From Planomonospora parontospora (GTDB lineage Bacteria; Actinomycetota; Actinomycetes; Streptosporangiales; Streptosporangiaceae): a stretch of DNA of 64,000 nt. Below the pieces are notes generated by a model. That model had not been told where the DNA came from. It searched no databases and was given only the letters and a program-made list of their open reading frames with translations. The stretch covers positions 1 to 64,000 of the forward strand of contig BMQD01000026.1 in NCBI GenBank assembly GCA_014647935.1, given 5' to 3'. A program made the translations under genes and the position numbers. Below, piece by piece: positions 1 to 7,224 of the stretch; position 1 is the first letter of the stretch; every line of letters begins with the position of its first letter.

Positions 1-345
1 ATCTCGGACGCGTCGTGGACGGAACTGCGCTCCATGCTGGAGTACAAGTGCGCCTGGTACGGGCGCGAACTCGTCGTGATCGACCGCTGGTTCCCCAGCT
101 CCAAGCTGTGCGGAGCCTGCGGCACGATCCGCGGGAAGCTGCCGCTGAACGTCCGCGAGTGGACGTGCGACTGCGGCGCCGTGCATGACCGCGACGTGAA
201 CGCGGCACGCAACATCCTGGCCGCCGGGCTGGCGGCGTCTGCCTGTGGAGACGGTGTGAGACCTCAACGGGAGTCCTCCCGGACGGGGCGGTCGTCGGTG
301 AAGCAGGAACCCCAGCGGGCGACCGCTGGAATCCCCCGCCTTTAG
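1..345 (+). CDS. tnpB: TnpB-type (IS605 OrfB) RNA-guided nuclease, C-terminal fragment
   Basis: The reading frame is open from the first base, so only the C-terminal ~114 residues lie in the window. A zinc ribbon is visible (CGAC ... CDC), followed by [10 protein letters not shown], which carries the last RuvC acidic residue. The tail (AACGDG-like, then [22 protein letters not shown]) is the usual end of actinobacterial IS200/IS605 OrfB proteins. TnpB is an RNA-guided DNA nuclease that helps keep the transposon in place; its guide RNA is usually encoded at the 3' end of the gene and the transposon end. No TnpA is visible; it may lie to the left or be absent. Whether the missing N-terminal part is intact cannot be judged. 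Confidence 0.9.
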   Translation: MSDASWTELRSMLEYKCAWYGRELVVIDRWFPSSKLCGACGTIRGKLPLNVREWTCDCGAVHDRDVNAARNILAAGLAASACGDGVRPQRESSRTGRSSVKQEPQRATAGIPRL

Positions 346-360
346 GCAGGGGAGGAAGTC
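250..360 (+). mobile_element. right end of IS605-type element with likely omega-RNA 3' scaffold
   Basis: The 3' end of tnpB runs into a short hairpin (CCCC-GCC, loop TTTA, GGC-A-GGGG, 334-352) followed by GGAGGAAGTCAA, a typical right-end signature of IS605/IS1341-type elements. In this family the last ~100 nt form the scaffold of the omega (reRNA) guide, and the guide is copied from flanking DNA right after the element, here from about 361. The left end is outside the window. The exact boundary is inferred from family resemblance. Confidence 0.7.
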
Positions 361-1147
361 AACTACGGCTCCTCTCAAGGTTTCCGGCGGGCTGCCGGAG
401 CCGCTCGCTCAGCAGCGGCAGGACCGCGCCGGGACGCTCCAGGCAGAAGTGGTGGCCGCCGGGGAAGAGCCGGCGGCGGAATCCGGCGGCGGCGTGGTCG
501 CGCCAGCCCGCGAGCTGGCCGGGGGGCACGGTCTCGTCGGCCTCGCCGCCCCAGGCCTCGACCGGGCACAGCGCGCCCCCCGCGCCGTCGTCGTGGACGT
601 ACGTCAGGGACAGCCGGGCGTCGTGCCGCAGGACCTCCAGCGCCAGCTCGCGGCTGTCCTCGTCGAGGTCGTCCTCGCCGAGCCCGCGGCCCGCCAGCAG
701 CCGCTCGAGCTCCTCCTCCCCCTCCACCAGGCCCCGGCCCGCGCCGGTCCACATGCCGGGGGGACGGCAGGCGGCGACGATCAGCGCGTCCGGCCACCGG
801 CCGTGGCGGCCGCCGAGGGCGCGGGCGATCTCGTAGCCGAGCAGCCCGCCGAAGCTGTTGCCGAAGACGACGAACGGCAGCCCCGAGGCGAGCGGTCCGG
901 CGGGGTCGCCGGCGAGCTCGGCGACGACCGCGCCGACGACCTCCTCGACGCTGCGGGCCGGCGGGTCGGTGAAGCGGTTCTCCCGGCCGGGCAGCTGCAC
1001 GCCGACCACGGACACCTCCGGCCCGAGCGCGTCCTGCCAGGGGCGGAACTGGCCGCAGCCGGCTCCGGCCTGCGGCAGGCAGAGCAGCGTCGGGCGGGCG
1101 GGCCGGGCGGGGCCGGCGGGCCACGACACCAGCCAGGGGCGGCTCAC
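359..1147 (-). CDS. type II thioesterase (alpha/beta hydrolase) of the NRPS region
   Basis: About 262 residues, the usual size for a stand-alone thioesterase that clears mis-primed or stalled carrier proteins. It begins in [11 protein letters not shown], has the nucleophile elbow GNSFGG (Ser near residue 98), an acidic residue in GGEADETV and a C-terminal GGHHFCLE that supplies the His. I chose the GTG start at 1147 because it overlaps the stop of the upstream A-PCP gene by four bases (GTGA), implying translational coupling. The stop codon (361-359) lies at the very edge of the IS605-type right end, so the last residues or the stop may have been altered by the insertion. Action is expected in the cytoplasm on PCP-bound thioesters. 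Confidence 0.88.
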   Translation of the reverse strand: MSRPWLVSWPAGPARPARPTLLCLPQAGAGCGQFRPWQDALGPEVSVVGVQLPGRENRFTDPPARSVEEVVGAVVAELAGDPAGPLASGLPFVVFGNSFGGLLGYEIARALGGRHGRWPDALIVAACRPPGMWTGAGRGLVEGEEELERLLAGRGLGEDDLDEDSRELALEVLRHDARLSLTYVHDDGAGGALCPVEAWGGEADETVPPGQLAGWRDHAAAGFRRRLFPGGHHFCLERPGAVLPLLSERLRQPAGNLERSRS

Positions 1148-3075
1148 AGCGTCCCCACGAGGGAGTCCTCGGCGAGCCGGTCCAGCGCGGCGGCCAGGCC
1201 TTCGGCGGTGGGGGCGGCCAGCAGGTGCGCCATCGTCAGGCGCAGCCCGGTACGGCGGCGCAGCGCCGAGACCGCCCGGGCGGCCAGCAGCGAGTGCCCG
1301 CCGAGCTCGAAGAAGTCGGCTCCGGCGTCCTCGACGGGGCGGGCGAGCAGTTCGCCCAGCACCTCGCAGACCAGGAGCTCGCGCTCGCCCTCCGGAGGCC
1401 GGCCGGCCACCGGCCCGCGCGGGGAGAGCCGGGCGAGCGCCGTACGGTCGACCTTGCCCGTGGGGAGGGTCGGCAGGGCCGCCACGACGGCGACCGCGGC
1501 GGGCACCATCGCCTCCGGCAGGCCCGCCGCGCAACGGGCCCGCACCTCGGCCGCGAGCCGGGCCTCCCCGTCCGGTTCCGGAGGGGAGGCCGGGGCCGAG
1601 CGCGGGGCCGGGGCCGGGGCCGGGGCCGGAGTCGCGTCCAAGGCCAGGGCCGGGGCCGGGACCGAACGCGGGTCCGGGGCCGGAGTCGCGTCCAGGGCCG
1701 CGGGCGAGTCCGGAGCCCCGGCCGGGGAGTCCTCCGGGGTACCGGGGGCGACCGAGGGCACCACGGCGAGGCCGACCGCGTCACCGGTCTCCGTGACGAA
1801 GGCCGCCGCGGCGCGGACGCCGGGGGCGCGCAGCGCCACGCGCTCGATCTCGCCGAGCTCCACCCGCAGGCCCCGCACCTTGACCTGGTCGTCCAGCCGG
1901 CCGTGGTACTCCAGCTGGCCGTCGGGCCGCTCGACCACCACGTCGCCGGTCCGGTACATCCGGTCACCGGCTCCGCCGAAGGGGTCGGGGACGAACCGCG
2001 AGGCGGTCAGGCCCGGCCGGTTGCGGTAGCCCCGGGCGACGGCCGCGCCGGCCAGGTACAGCTCCCCGGGGACGCCGGGCGGTACCGGGCGGCGCCGGTC
2101 GTCCAGCACGTGGGCGCGGTAGCCGGGGAGCGGCCGCCCGATCGTCCGGACGTCGTCGCCGCGGTGGCTGTCGGCCCAGGTGGCGGCGATCGTCGTCTCG
2201 GTGGGGCCGTAGACGTTGAGGATCCTGCGGCCGTCGCCGAACCTGCGCACCAGCTCCGGCGGGCAGGGCTCGCCGGCCACGACCAGGACCCGGGCGCTGG
2301 GGATGTCCCCGGCACAGGAGGCGAGCAGCGACGGCGTGAGGCAGACGGTGCGCGGGCGCACCGCCTCCAGCGCCGCGTCGAGCCCCTCCTCCAGGTCGAC
2401 GAGGGCGACGCCCTGTCCGTGGCACAGGTAGAGCAGGGTGCACCACAGCCAGCCGTCGAACGCCGGGGAGACGGCGTTGACCCCGAGCCCGCCGGCGGGC
2501 AGCCCCAGGCAGGCGAGGGCGTCGAGCAGGGTGTCGAGGCCCCGGTAGGTGACCTCCACGCCCTTGGGCCAGCCGGTGGTCCCGGAGGTGTAGATGACGT
2601 AGGCGCAGTCGTCCGGGTCCGGGAGCGCGGCCCACGCGCTCACCCGCCGCCCGGCCGCCTCCTCCGGGAGGAGGGTGCGCGTCTTCGGGGGCGCGGCGCC
2701 GGGCGGGAGCCGGTCGCCGAGCAGGATCTTCACCCCGGCGTCGCGGAGCGCGAAGTTGATCCGGTCGGCGGGATGGCCGTCGTCGACCGGGACGGCGGTG
2801 GCGCCCGCCCGCCAGACCGCGAGCAGGCCGGCCACCAGCCAGCGTGATCTGCCGGTGCACAGGCCGACGGGCGTCTGCGGGCCGGCGCCGGCGTCGACGA
2901 GCGCGGCGGCGAGGGCGTCCACGTGGCGGGCGAGCTCCGCGAAGCCGAACTCGCCGTCCGGTGCGCGGACCGCCGTGGCCGCGGGTGCCCGCCGGGCCCA
3001 CCGCGTCACCGCGTCGAGGACGCGGTGCGCGGGTGCGTACCCGCCCGGGGTGTCTGGAGCCGAACTGTGGGTCAT
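1144..3075 (-). CDS. NRPS protein, A-PCP (no condensation domain)
   Basis: 643 residues. Adenylation motifs are intact: A3 [11 protein letters not shown] near 162-172, A5 NVYGPTETT near 287-295, A7 YRTGD near 374, A10 PTGKVDR near 538. A PCP with GGHSLLA (Ser near 595) follows. It activates an amino acid and loads it on its own carrier; with no C domain it could start the chain or feed another protein. Hand alignment of the pocket gives roughly D-G-W-C-V-A-V-I-A-K, which I cannot assign to a substrate. A Pro/Ala-rich insert (about 445-500) sits in the C-terminal subdomain, encoded by GC hexamer repeats. The gene has its own motif-bearing promoter at 3184-3153 and is coupled to the thioesterase. 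Confidence 0.92.
   Translation of the reverse strand: MTHSSAPDTPGGYAPAHRVLDAVTRWARRAPAATAVRAPDGEFGFAELARHVDALAAALVDAGAGPQTPVGLCTGRSRWLVAGLLAVWRAGATAVPVDDGHPADRINFALRDAGVKILLGDRLPPGAAPPKTRTLLPEEAAGRRVSAWAALPDPDDCAYVIYTSGTTGWPKGVEVTYRGLDTLLDALACLGLPAGGLGVNAVSPAFDGWLWCTLLYLCHGQGVALVDLEEGLDAALEAVRPRTVCLTPSLLASCAGDIPSARVLVVAGEPCPPELVRRFGDGRRILNVYGPTETTIAATWADSHRGDDVRTIGRPLPGYRAHVLDDRRRPVPPGVPGELYLAGAAVARGYRNRPGLTASRFVPDPFGGAGDRMYRTGDVVVERPDGQLEYHGRLDDQVKVRGLRVELGEIERVALRAPGVRAAAAFVTETGDAVGLAVVPSVAPGTPEDSPAGAPDSPAALDATPAPDPRSVPAPALALDATPAPAPAPAPRSAPASPPEPDGEARLAAEVRARCAAGLPEAMVPAAVAVVAALPTLPTGKVDRTALARLSPRGPVAGRPPEGERELLVCEVLGELLARPVEDAGADFFELGGHSLLAARAVSALRRRTGLRLTMAHLLAAPTAEGLAAALDRLAEDSLVGTL
1590..1730 (-). 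repeat. GGGGCC/GGGTCC-rich low-complexity repeat coding a Pro-Ala linker
   Basis: Short G/C hexamer repeats within the A-PCP gene encode alternating Pro-Ala ([12 protein letters not shown]-like) in the C-terminal subdomain of the A domain. This looks like slippage-driven expansion at a surface loop; the core motifs on both sides stay in frame. Confidence 0.75.
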
Positions 3076-3152
3076 CGGAGCTCCTGCTTCGTGACGTGGG
3101 TCGCGCCTGGTCCACCCGGACGGGAGCCGACCTCGATATCCGACATATGGAG

Positions 3153-3184
3153 AAAATAGATAAAGCCGGTTAAATGGCGGTTAT
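3153..3184 (-). promoter_or_regulatory. putative regulator site plus -10 box for the A-PCP operon
   Basis: On the minus strand: ATAACC (3184-3179), 5 nt, TTAACC (3173-3168), 9 nt, TATTTT (3158-3153). The same layout occurs before seven other genes of this region. The direct repeat, 11 bp apart, covers the -35 position, as expected for an activator site. The site also overlaps the stop codon of the FMN reductase gene. Confidence 0.7.
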
Positions 3185-3888
3185 CTATCCGCGTGGCGGT
3201 AAAGCACCGGCTCGGCGGAAATCTCGGGAGACGTTCCACCGCGGGGCGATCCGCTCTTTCCGGCGTCGAAATATCCGGCGTCGAGCGCAGTCAGCGCGAG
3301 AGAGGACAGGGCGGCCTCCTGCGGCCGTCCCGCCCCGGGCACGGAGCCGCGGAACAGGACCTGGTCGAGCATGAGGCCGAGTTGCCGGCGCGTGCGCTCG
3401 CTCGCCGGCGAGGCGTCGCCGTCCGGCAGGGAGCCTCCGGTCACGCCGACGCCGAGCGGTGTCGGCCAGCCGCGCAGGGCGTGCACGATGGCACGCATGG
3501 TGGCGAGGGTCGCGGCCGCGCCCTGCTCCCCCCCGGCCAGGGCGACGCAGCCCACCGCCCTGGCGTCGAAGAAGGGGCGTACGTCCGCGGCCAGTTCGTT
3601 GACGTAGTCGAGGGCGTTCTTGAGCAGGCCGGACACGCTGCCGTGGTAGGCGGGCGTCACCAGCACGACGCCGTCGGCGCGTGCCAGGTCGTCCAGGAAC
3701 CGGGCCACCCGGGGGCCGTGGCGGCCGGGCTCCCCGTAGAACGGGAAGTCCAGCTCGGCGCCCCCGAAGAGGGTGGCGGTCGCCCCCCGGGAGAGGCATT
3801 CCCGCGCGCACCAGCGGGCCAGGCGCTCGGTGCGCGAGCCGGCGCCCAGCGCGCCGCTCAGCACGGTGACATGAGGAGTGACGGACAT
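3181..3888 (-). CDS. NADPH-dependent FMN reductase (SsuE/ChrR-like flavodoxin fold)
   Basis: 235 residues. The N-terminus VTVLSGALGAGSRTERLA is the phosphate-binding loop of this family (S-G-S/x-RxGS-like), and PAYHGSVSGLLKNALDYV is the family signature PxYxgsxsGxLKnalD. Such enzymes use NAD(P)H to reduce free flavin for partner monooxygenases or halogenases. It follows the MbtH-fusion gene by 96 bases on the same strand, with an AGGAG site before the ATG, so the two probably share a transcript. It could feed the halogenase encoded at 23154, or the StyA-like enzyme, although the latter has its own reductase. The pairing is inferred. Confidence 0.85.
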   Translation of the reverse strand: MSVTPHVTVLSGALGAGSRTERLARWCARECLSRGATATLFGGAELDFPFYGEPGRHGPRVARFLDDLARADGVVLVTPAYHGSVSGLLKNALDYVNELAADVRPFFDARAVGCVALAGGEQGAAATLATMRAIVHALRGWPTPLGVGVTGGSLPDGDASPASERTRRQLGLMLDQVLFRGSVPGAGRPQEAALSSLALTALDAGYFDAGKSGSPRGGTSPEISAEPVLYRHADR

Positions 3889-3984
3889 TTCCGCTCCTGT
3901 CTGTTCGGTTGGCGGGACGGGTCGCGCTCGGTCGGACGGCAGGAGCCCCGGGCTGCGGATGCGTGCTCTCCGGACGCCTGCGGC

Positions 3985-5412
3985 CTATCCGTCGAGGCGT
4001 TCCGGCACTCCCTCCTCCAGCAGCCGCACGCGGTGTCCCGTGGCGAACATGCGGCTGCCGTCCGCGGCGAAGGGGTCGGGGAGGAAGCGGTCGACCGTCG
4101 CCGCCGGATCGTCCAGGTAGCCGCGGGCGACCACCGGGCCTCCGACGTAGAGGGAGCCGGTGCCGCCCACGGCGAGCGGCCGGAGGTCGTCGTCCAGGGC
4201 GTACAACCGGCAGCCGGCGAACGGCGGGCCGATCAGCGTCCGCGCCGGGCCCGGCCCGGCGCGGAGCGCCCTGCGCCCGGCGCACACGACACCGGTCTCC
4301 AGGGATCCGTAGAAGCGCGAGGAGCACGTCGGGGCGGGCGGGCGGGCGTGGTCGTCCCCGGTGCCGCCGGTGCCGCCGGTGTCTCCGGCGGCGCCCGTGT
4401 CCCCGGTGCCGCCCGTGTCCCTGGCGGCGCCCGTGGCATCGGCGGCGCCCGGCGGCAGGACCGCCTCGGCCCCGCCGTGCAGGACGCGCAGCAGGTCCGC
4501 GTTGACGAACTCGGAGGACAGGCGCCCCGACACCGCGACGCGGTCACCCGGGCGGACCGGGAGCACCTCGCCCAGCAGGGCGTCCAGCTGGCGGTGCTCC
4601 AGGACGACGCCCCGCGATCCGCGCTCCGCCGGGTGGTAGAGCACGCAGGCCGCGTCGAACGGGAGTGCACGCGGGCCGCGCACCGGGGCGGCGGACCGCC
4701 CGGTCGCGGCGGGTCCGGCCGTCGTGGCGGCGGCGGCCGTCGTGGCGGCGGCGGCGCCGACGACCTCGTCACCGGCGGTGATCGCGGCACCGGCACCGGC
4801 GTCGGTGCCGGCGATCCCGGTGCCGGTATCCGTCTCGGTTTCGTCCGGCCAGGTCAGGACGTGCGCGTCGACGTGCACCAGGGTGTCGGCGCGGTCCGTG
4901 ACGACCGCCCGGACACCGCCGTCGGCGATCACCAGATCTCGCCAGCCGGCGTCGTCGAGGCTGTCGATCGGGAGGTAGGCGGCTCCGGTGAGGGCGATGC
5001 CGAGCAGCGCCGTGAGCGCCGCGGCCCCGAGCGGGAGGTACAGCGCGACCCGGTCCTCGGCGCCGATGCCGAGGGCGATCAGCCGCCCGGCGAGCCGGCG
5101 CGCGCCCTCCAGCAGCTCACCGTAGGTGAGGCGGGCGCCGCCGCTCAGCGCGACGGCGTCCGGGCGGGCGGCCGCGGCGGCGGCGACCCGGCCGGTCCAG
5201 CCGGCCGCCCCGCCCCCGTCCTCGTCCGGTTTCCCGGCCGGCCGCATGTCCCGCCACAGCTCGGCCACCTGGACCAGGCACTCCTCGCGCGTGCTGACGA
5301 ACCCGATCGGCGACCAGCCGCCGGGTACGGCGTCGTCCAGGGGCCATATGCCGTACTGCGCCCGGTGGTTCACCAGAACCTGGAAGTACCGATGCGGTGG
5401 TCCCGTGGCCAT
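3985..5412 (-). CDS. MbtH-like domain fused to a degenerate adenylation domain
   Basis: 475 residues. Residues 1-60 form a full MbtH-like domain, with the three conserved Trp (IWP, GGW, LWRDMRP). MbtH proteins bind and stabilise NRPS adenylation domains. The rest resembles an A domain but lacks its catalytic parts: the A3 loop is replaced by VLYHPAERGSRG (near 257-268), A5 reads FYGSLETG (near 367), A7 reads FATGH instead of YRTGD (near 456), and the protein ends before A8/A10. There is no PCP. Thr/Ala/Gly-rich inserts (about 192-247 and 320-360) replace parts of the pocket. MbtH-A fusions such as SlgN1 and NikP1 are known, but those are active. This one most likely works as an MbtH chaperone with a decayed or scaffold partner. 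Start supported by GGAGG six bases upstream. Confidence 0.85.
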   Translation of the reverse strand: MATGPPHRYFQVLVNHRAQYGIWPLDDAVPGGWSPIGFVSTREECLVQVAELWRDMRPAGKPDEDGGGAAGWTGRVAAAAAARPDAVALSGGARLTYGELLEGARRLAGRLIALGIGAEDRVALYLPLGAAALTALLGIALTGAAYLPIDSLDDAGWRDLVIADGGVRAVVTDRADTLVHVDAHVLTWPDETETDTGTGIAGTDAGAGAAITAGDEVVGAAAATTAAAATTAGPAATGRSAAPVRGPRALPFDAACVLYHPAERGSRGVVLEHRQLDALLGEVLPVRPGDRVAVSGRLSSEFVNADLLRVLHGGAEAVLPPGAADATGAARDTGGTGDTGAAGDTGGTGGTGDDHARPPAPTCSSRFYGSLETGVVCAGRRALRAGPGPARTLIGPPFAGCRLYALDDDLRPLAVGGTGSLYVGGPVVARGYLDDPAATVDRFLPDPFAADGSRMFATGHRVRLLEEGVPERLDG

Positions 5413-5477
5413 TGGCCCTCCAGTGTCGTCCCGTCAAAGCCGCCGTCGTGGTCGCCGTCAAACCGGTATCGCCGTTC

Positions 5478-5509
5478 ACCCTCCCGGCAACCGGTTGCCG
5501 CGCGGTTAC
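5478..5509 (-). promoter_or_regulatory. putative regulator site upstream of the MbtH-fusion gene
   Basis: Minus strand: GTAACC (5509-5504), 5 nt, GCAACC (5498-5493), 9 nt, GAGGGT (5483-5478). The half-sites and spacing equal those of the other promoters; the -10 keeps the key A and final T but not the first T. The gene starts 65 bases downstream. Confidence 0.55.
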
Positions 5510-5605
5510 GTCGCACTCCAGGGCCCGCGGCGCCCCACCCGCCGGCGGGGGGAAGGAGACGGGGAATTCAGCGCTGCAATTTCTCACGAATCCTAATAAA
5601 GCGTC

Positions 5606-5637
5606 ATAACCAGCGCTTAACTGGGGGTGCCTAATCT
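5606..5637 (+). promoter_or_regulatory. putative regulator site plus -10 box for the SHMT-like/NRPS operon
   Basis: ATAACC (5606-5611), 5 nt, TTAACT (5617-5622), 9 nt, TAATCT (5632-5637). It drives the SHMT-like gene at 5709 and probably the NRPS genes after it. Confidence 0.7.
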
Positions 5638-5708
5638 GCCGTCCGCGGATCGAATTCACCGCCCTTCCGGGAGCCTTTTCCCGGCGGCTCTGACGACTGG
5701 AGGCCCGC

Positions 5709-7043
5709 ATGGTCCGGTTGGCCGAATTCCACCGGCGCGCGACGGAGAACCTCGCCGCCGAGGACCCCGAGATCTTCCACCTGCTGGAGCGCGAGATGCG
5801 CCGCCAGGCGGAGACGCTGGCCATGGTGGCCGCGTGCAGCACCGCGCCGCCGTCGGTGCTGGCCTGCGCCGGCAGCGCACTGGGGAACGTGACCGCCGAG
5901 GGCTACCCGGGCGCCCGCTTCCACGCGGGCTGCGAGGTGGCCGACGACGTCGAGCGGCTGGCCGTGGCCCGGGCCCGCGAGCTCTTCGGAGCCGACTACG
6001 CCAACGTGCAGCCCCACTCGGGCAGCTCGGCCAACCTCGCGGTGCTGTTCTCCCTGCTGGAGCCCGGCGACACCGTGCTCGGCATGGACCTGGACGCCGG
6101 CGGGCACCTCACCCACGGCTCCCCCGCCTCGGTCACCGGCAGGTACTTCCGGACCGTGGGCTACGGCGTGGGCCCCGACGGCTTCATCGACTACCACGAG
6201 GTCGCCGAGCTGGCCCGGCGCGTCCGGCCCAAGCTGATCGTATGCGGCGCGAGCTCCTACCCCCGCACCATCGACTTCGCCCGCTTCCGGGAGATCGCCG
6301 ACGGGTGCGGCGCCTGGCTGCTGGCGGACATCTCCCACATCGCCGGGCTGGTCGCGGCCGGCGAGCACCCCGGCCCGGTCCCGTACGCCCACGTGACCAC
6401 CACCAGCACCTACAAGCAGCTCTACGGCCCGCGCGGCGGGCTCATCCTGTCCGGTCCCGACGCCGCCCGGCCGGGTCCCGGCGGGAGGGGGACGCTGGCG
6501 GGGGCGCTGCAGCGGGCGGTCTTCCCCCGCGCCCAGGGCACCCCGGACCTGGCCGGGGTGGCGGCCAAGGCCCGGGCGTTCGCCGCCGCCTCCACCGGCG
6601 CCTTCCGCGAGCTCGCCCTGCGCCTGCGGCTGGACGCCCGGCAGCTCGCGGTGGAGCTGGTGGACCGCGGGCAGGGCCTGGTCACCGGCGGGACCGACAA
6701 CCACCTCGTCCTCATCGACGTGGGCGCCAAGGGCTACACCGGCGTCGTCGTCGAGAGGGCGCTGGAGGAGTGCGGGATCATCGTCAACAAGAACCGCATC
6801 GTCGGCGACACCAGGCCCGCCCACGTCACCTCCGGGATCCGCCTGGGCACCAACACGCTCGCGCTGCGCGGCATGGGGCCCGCCGACATGGCCGCCTGCG
6901 CCGACCTCTTCTGCCGGGCCGTCGAGGCGGTGGAGCAGCTCGGCGACACCGACTACCGACTCCCCGCGCCCGCCCGCGACGGCGTCCGCGCCGCCGTGGC
7001 CCGCCTGTGCCGGGACTTCCCGCTGCCCGGCTACCCCGCCTGA
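5709..7043 (+). CDS. serine hydroxymethyltransferase-like PLP enzyme
   Basis: 444 residues, close to bacterial GlyA. It keeps AEGYPG with the catalytic Glu, the HSGS and HGSP segments, the PLP-ring Asp and His (ADISHIAG), the PLP Lys (about 236, in TYKQLYGPRGG) and the carboxylate-binding Arg (SGIRLGT). Compared from memory with E. coli GlyA it differs at active-site positions: the IASEN segment reads VAACS, Tyr55 is Thr, Tyr65 is His and the His before the PLP Lys is Tyr. This suggests a changed acceptor or donor rather than housekeeping glycine synthesis. SHMT homologues in some NRPS pathways (FmoH of JBIR-34/35) make alpha-methylserine; that role is possible here but not shown. GGAGG precedes the ATG, and the gene heads the NRPS operon. 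Confidence 0.85.
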   Translation: MVRLAEFHRRATENLAAEDPEIFHLLEREMRRQAETLAMVAACSTAPPSVLACAGSALGNVTAEGYPGARFHAGCEVADDVERLAVARARELFGADYANVQPHSGSSANLAVLFSLLEPGDTVLGMDLDAGGHLTHGSPASVTGRYFRTVGYGVGPDGFIDYHEVAELARRVRPKLIVCGASSYPRTIDFARFREIADGCGAWLLADISHIAGLVAAGEHPGPVPYAHVTTTSTYKQLYGPRGGLILSGPDAARPGPGGRGTLAGALQRAVFPRAQGTPDLAGVAAKARAFAAASTGAFRELALRLRLDARQLAVELVDRGQGLVTGGTDNHLVLIDVGAKGYTGVVVERALEECGIIVNKNRIVGDTRPAHVTSGIRLGTNTLALRGMGPADMAACADLFCRAVEAVEQLGDTDYRLPAPARDGVRAAVARLCRDFPLPGYPA

Positions 7044-7110
7044 CCCGGCCCCGTCCGGTGCCCTCCGGCTCCGTCGATTCGGCTCGGCTCCATCCGGCCC
7101 GGCTCCGTCC

Positions 7111-7152
7111 GGCTCGGAGGGGCCGGCCGGGGAGGACCGGCCCCTCCGAGCC
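7111..7152. terminator. 16-bp perfect hairpin between SHMT-like gene and NRPS
   Basis: Perfect inverted repeat, arms 7111-7126 and 7137-7152, 10-nt loop. No T-run follows. It may end part of the transcript, protect the upstream mRNA, or tune expression of the NRPS gene 73 bases downstream. Confidence 0.5.
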
Positions 7153-7224
7153 CGCGGTCGGCCGCCGCCGCGAGCACCCCGAAGACGCCCCGAAGACTCC
7201 CCCGAAAACGCATGGAGGTTCCCG

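Noticed and set aside
449-2847. Long open frames on the plus strand opposite the TE and A-PCP genes
   Set aside because: They are rich in Arg, Gly, Pro and Ala with no recognisable domain and mirror high-GC coding on the other strand.
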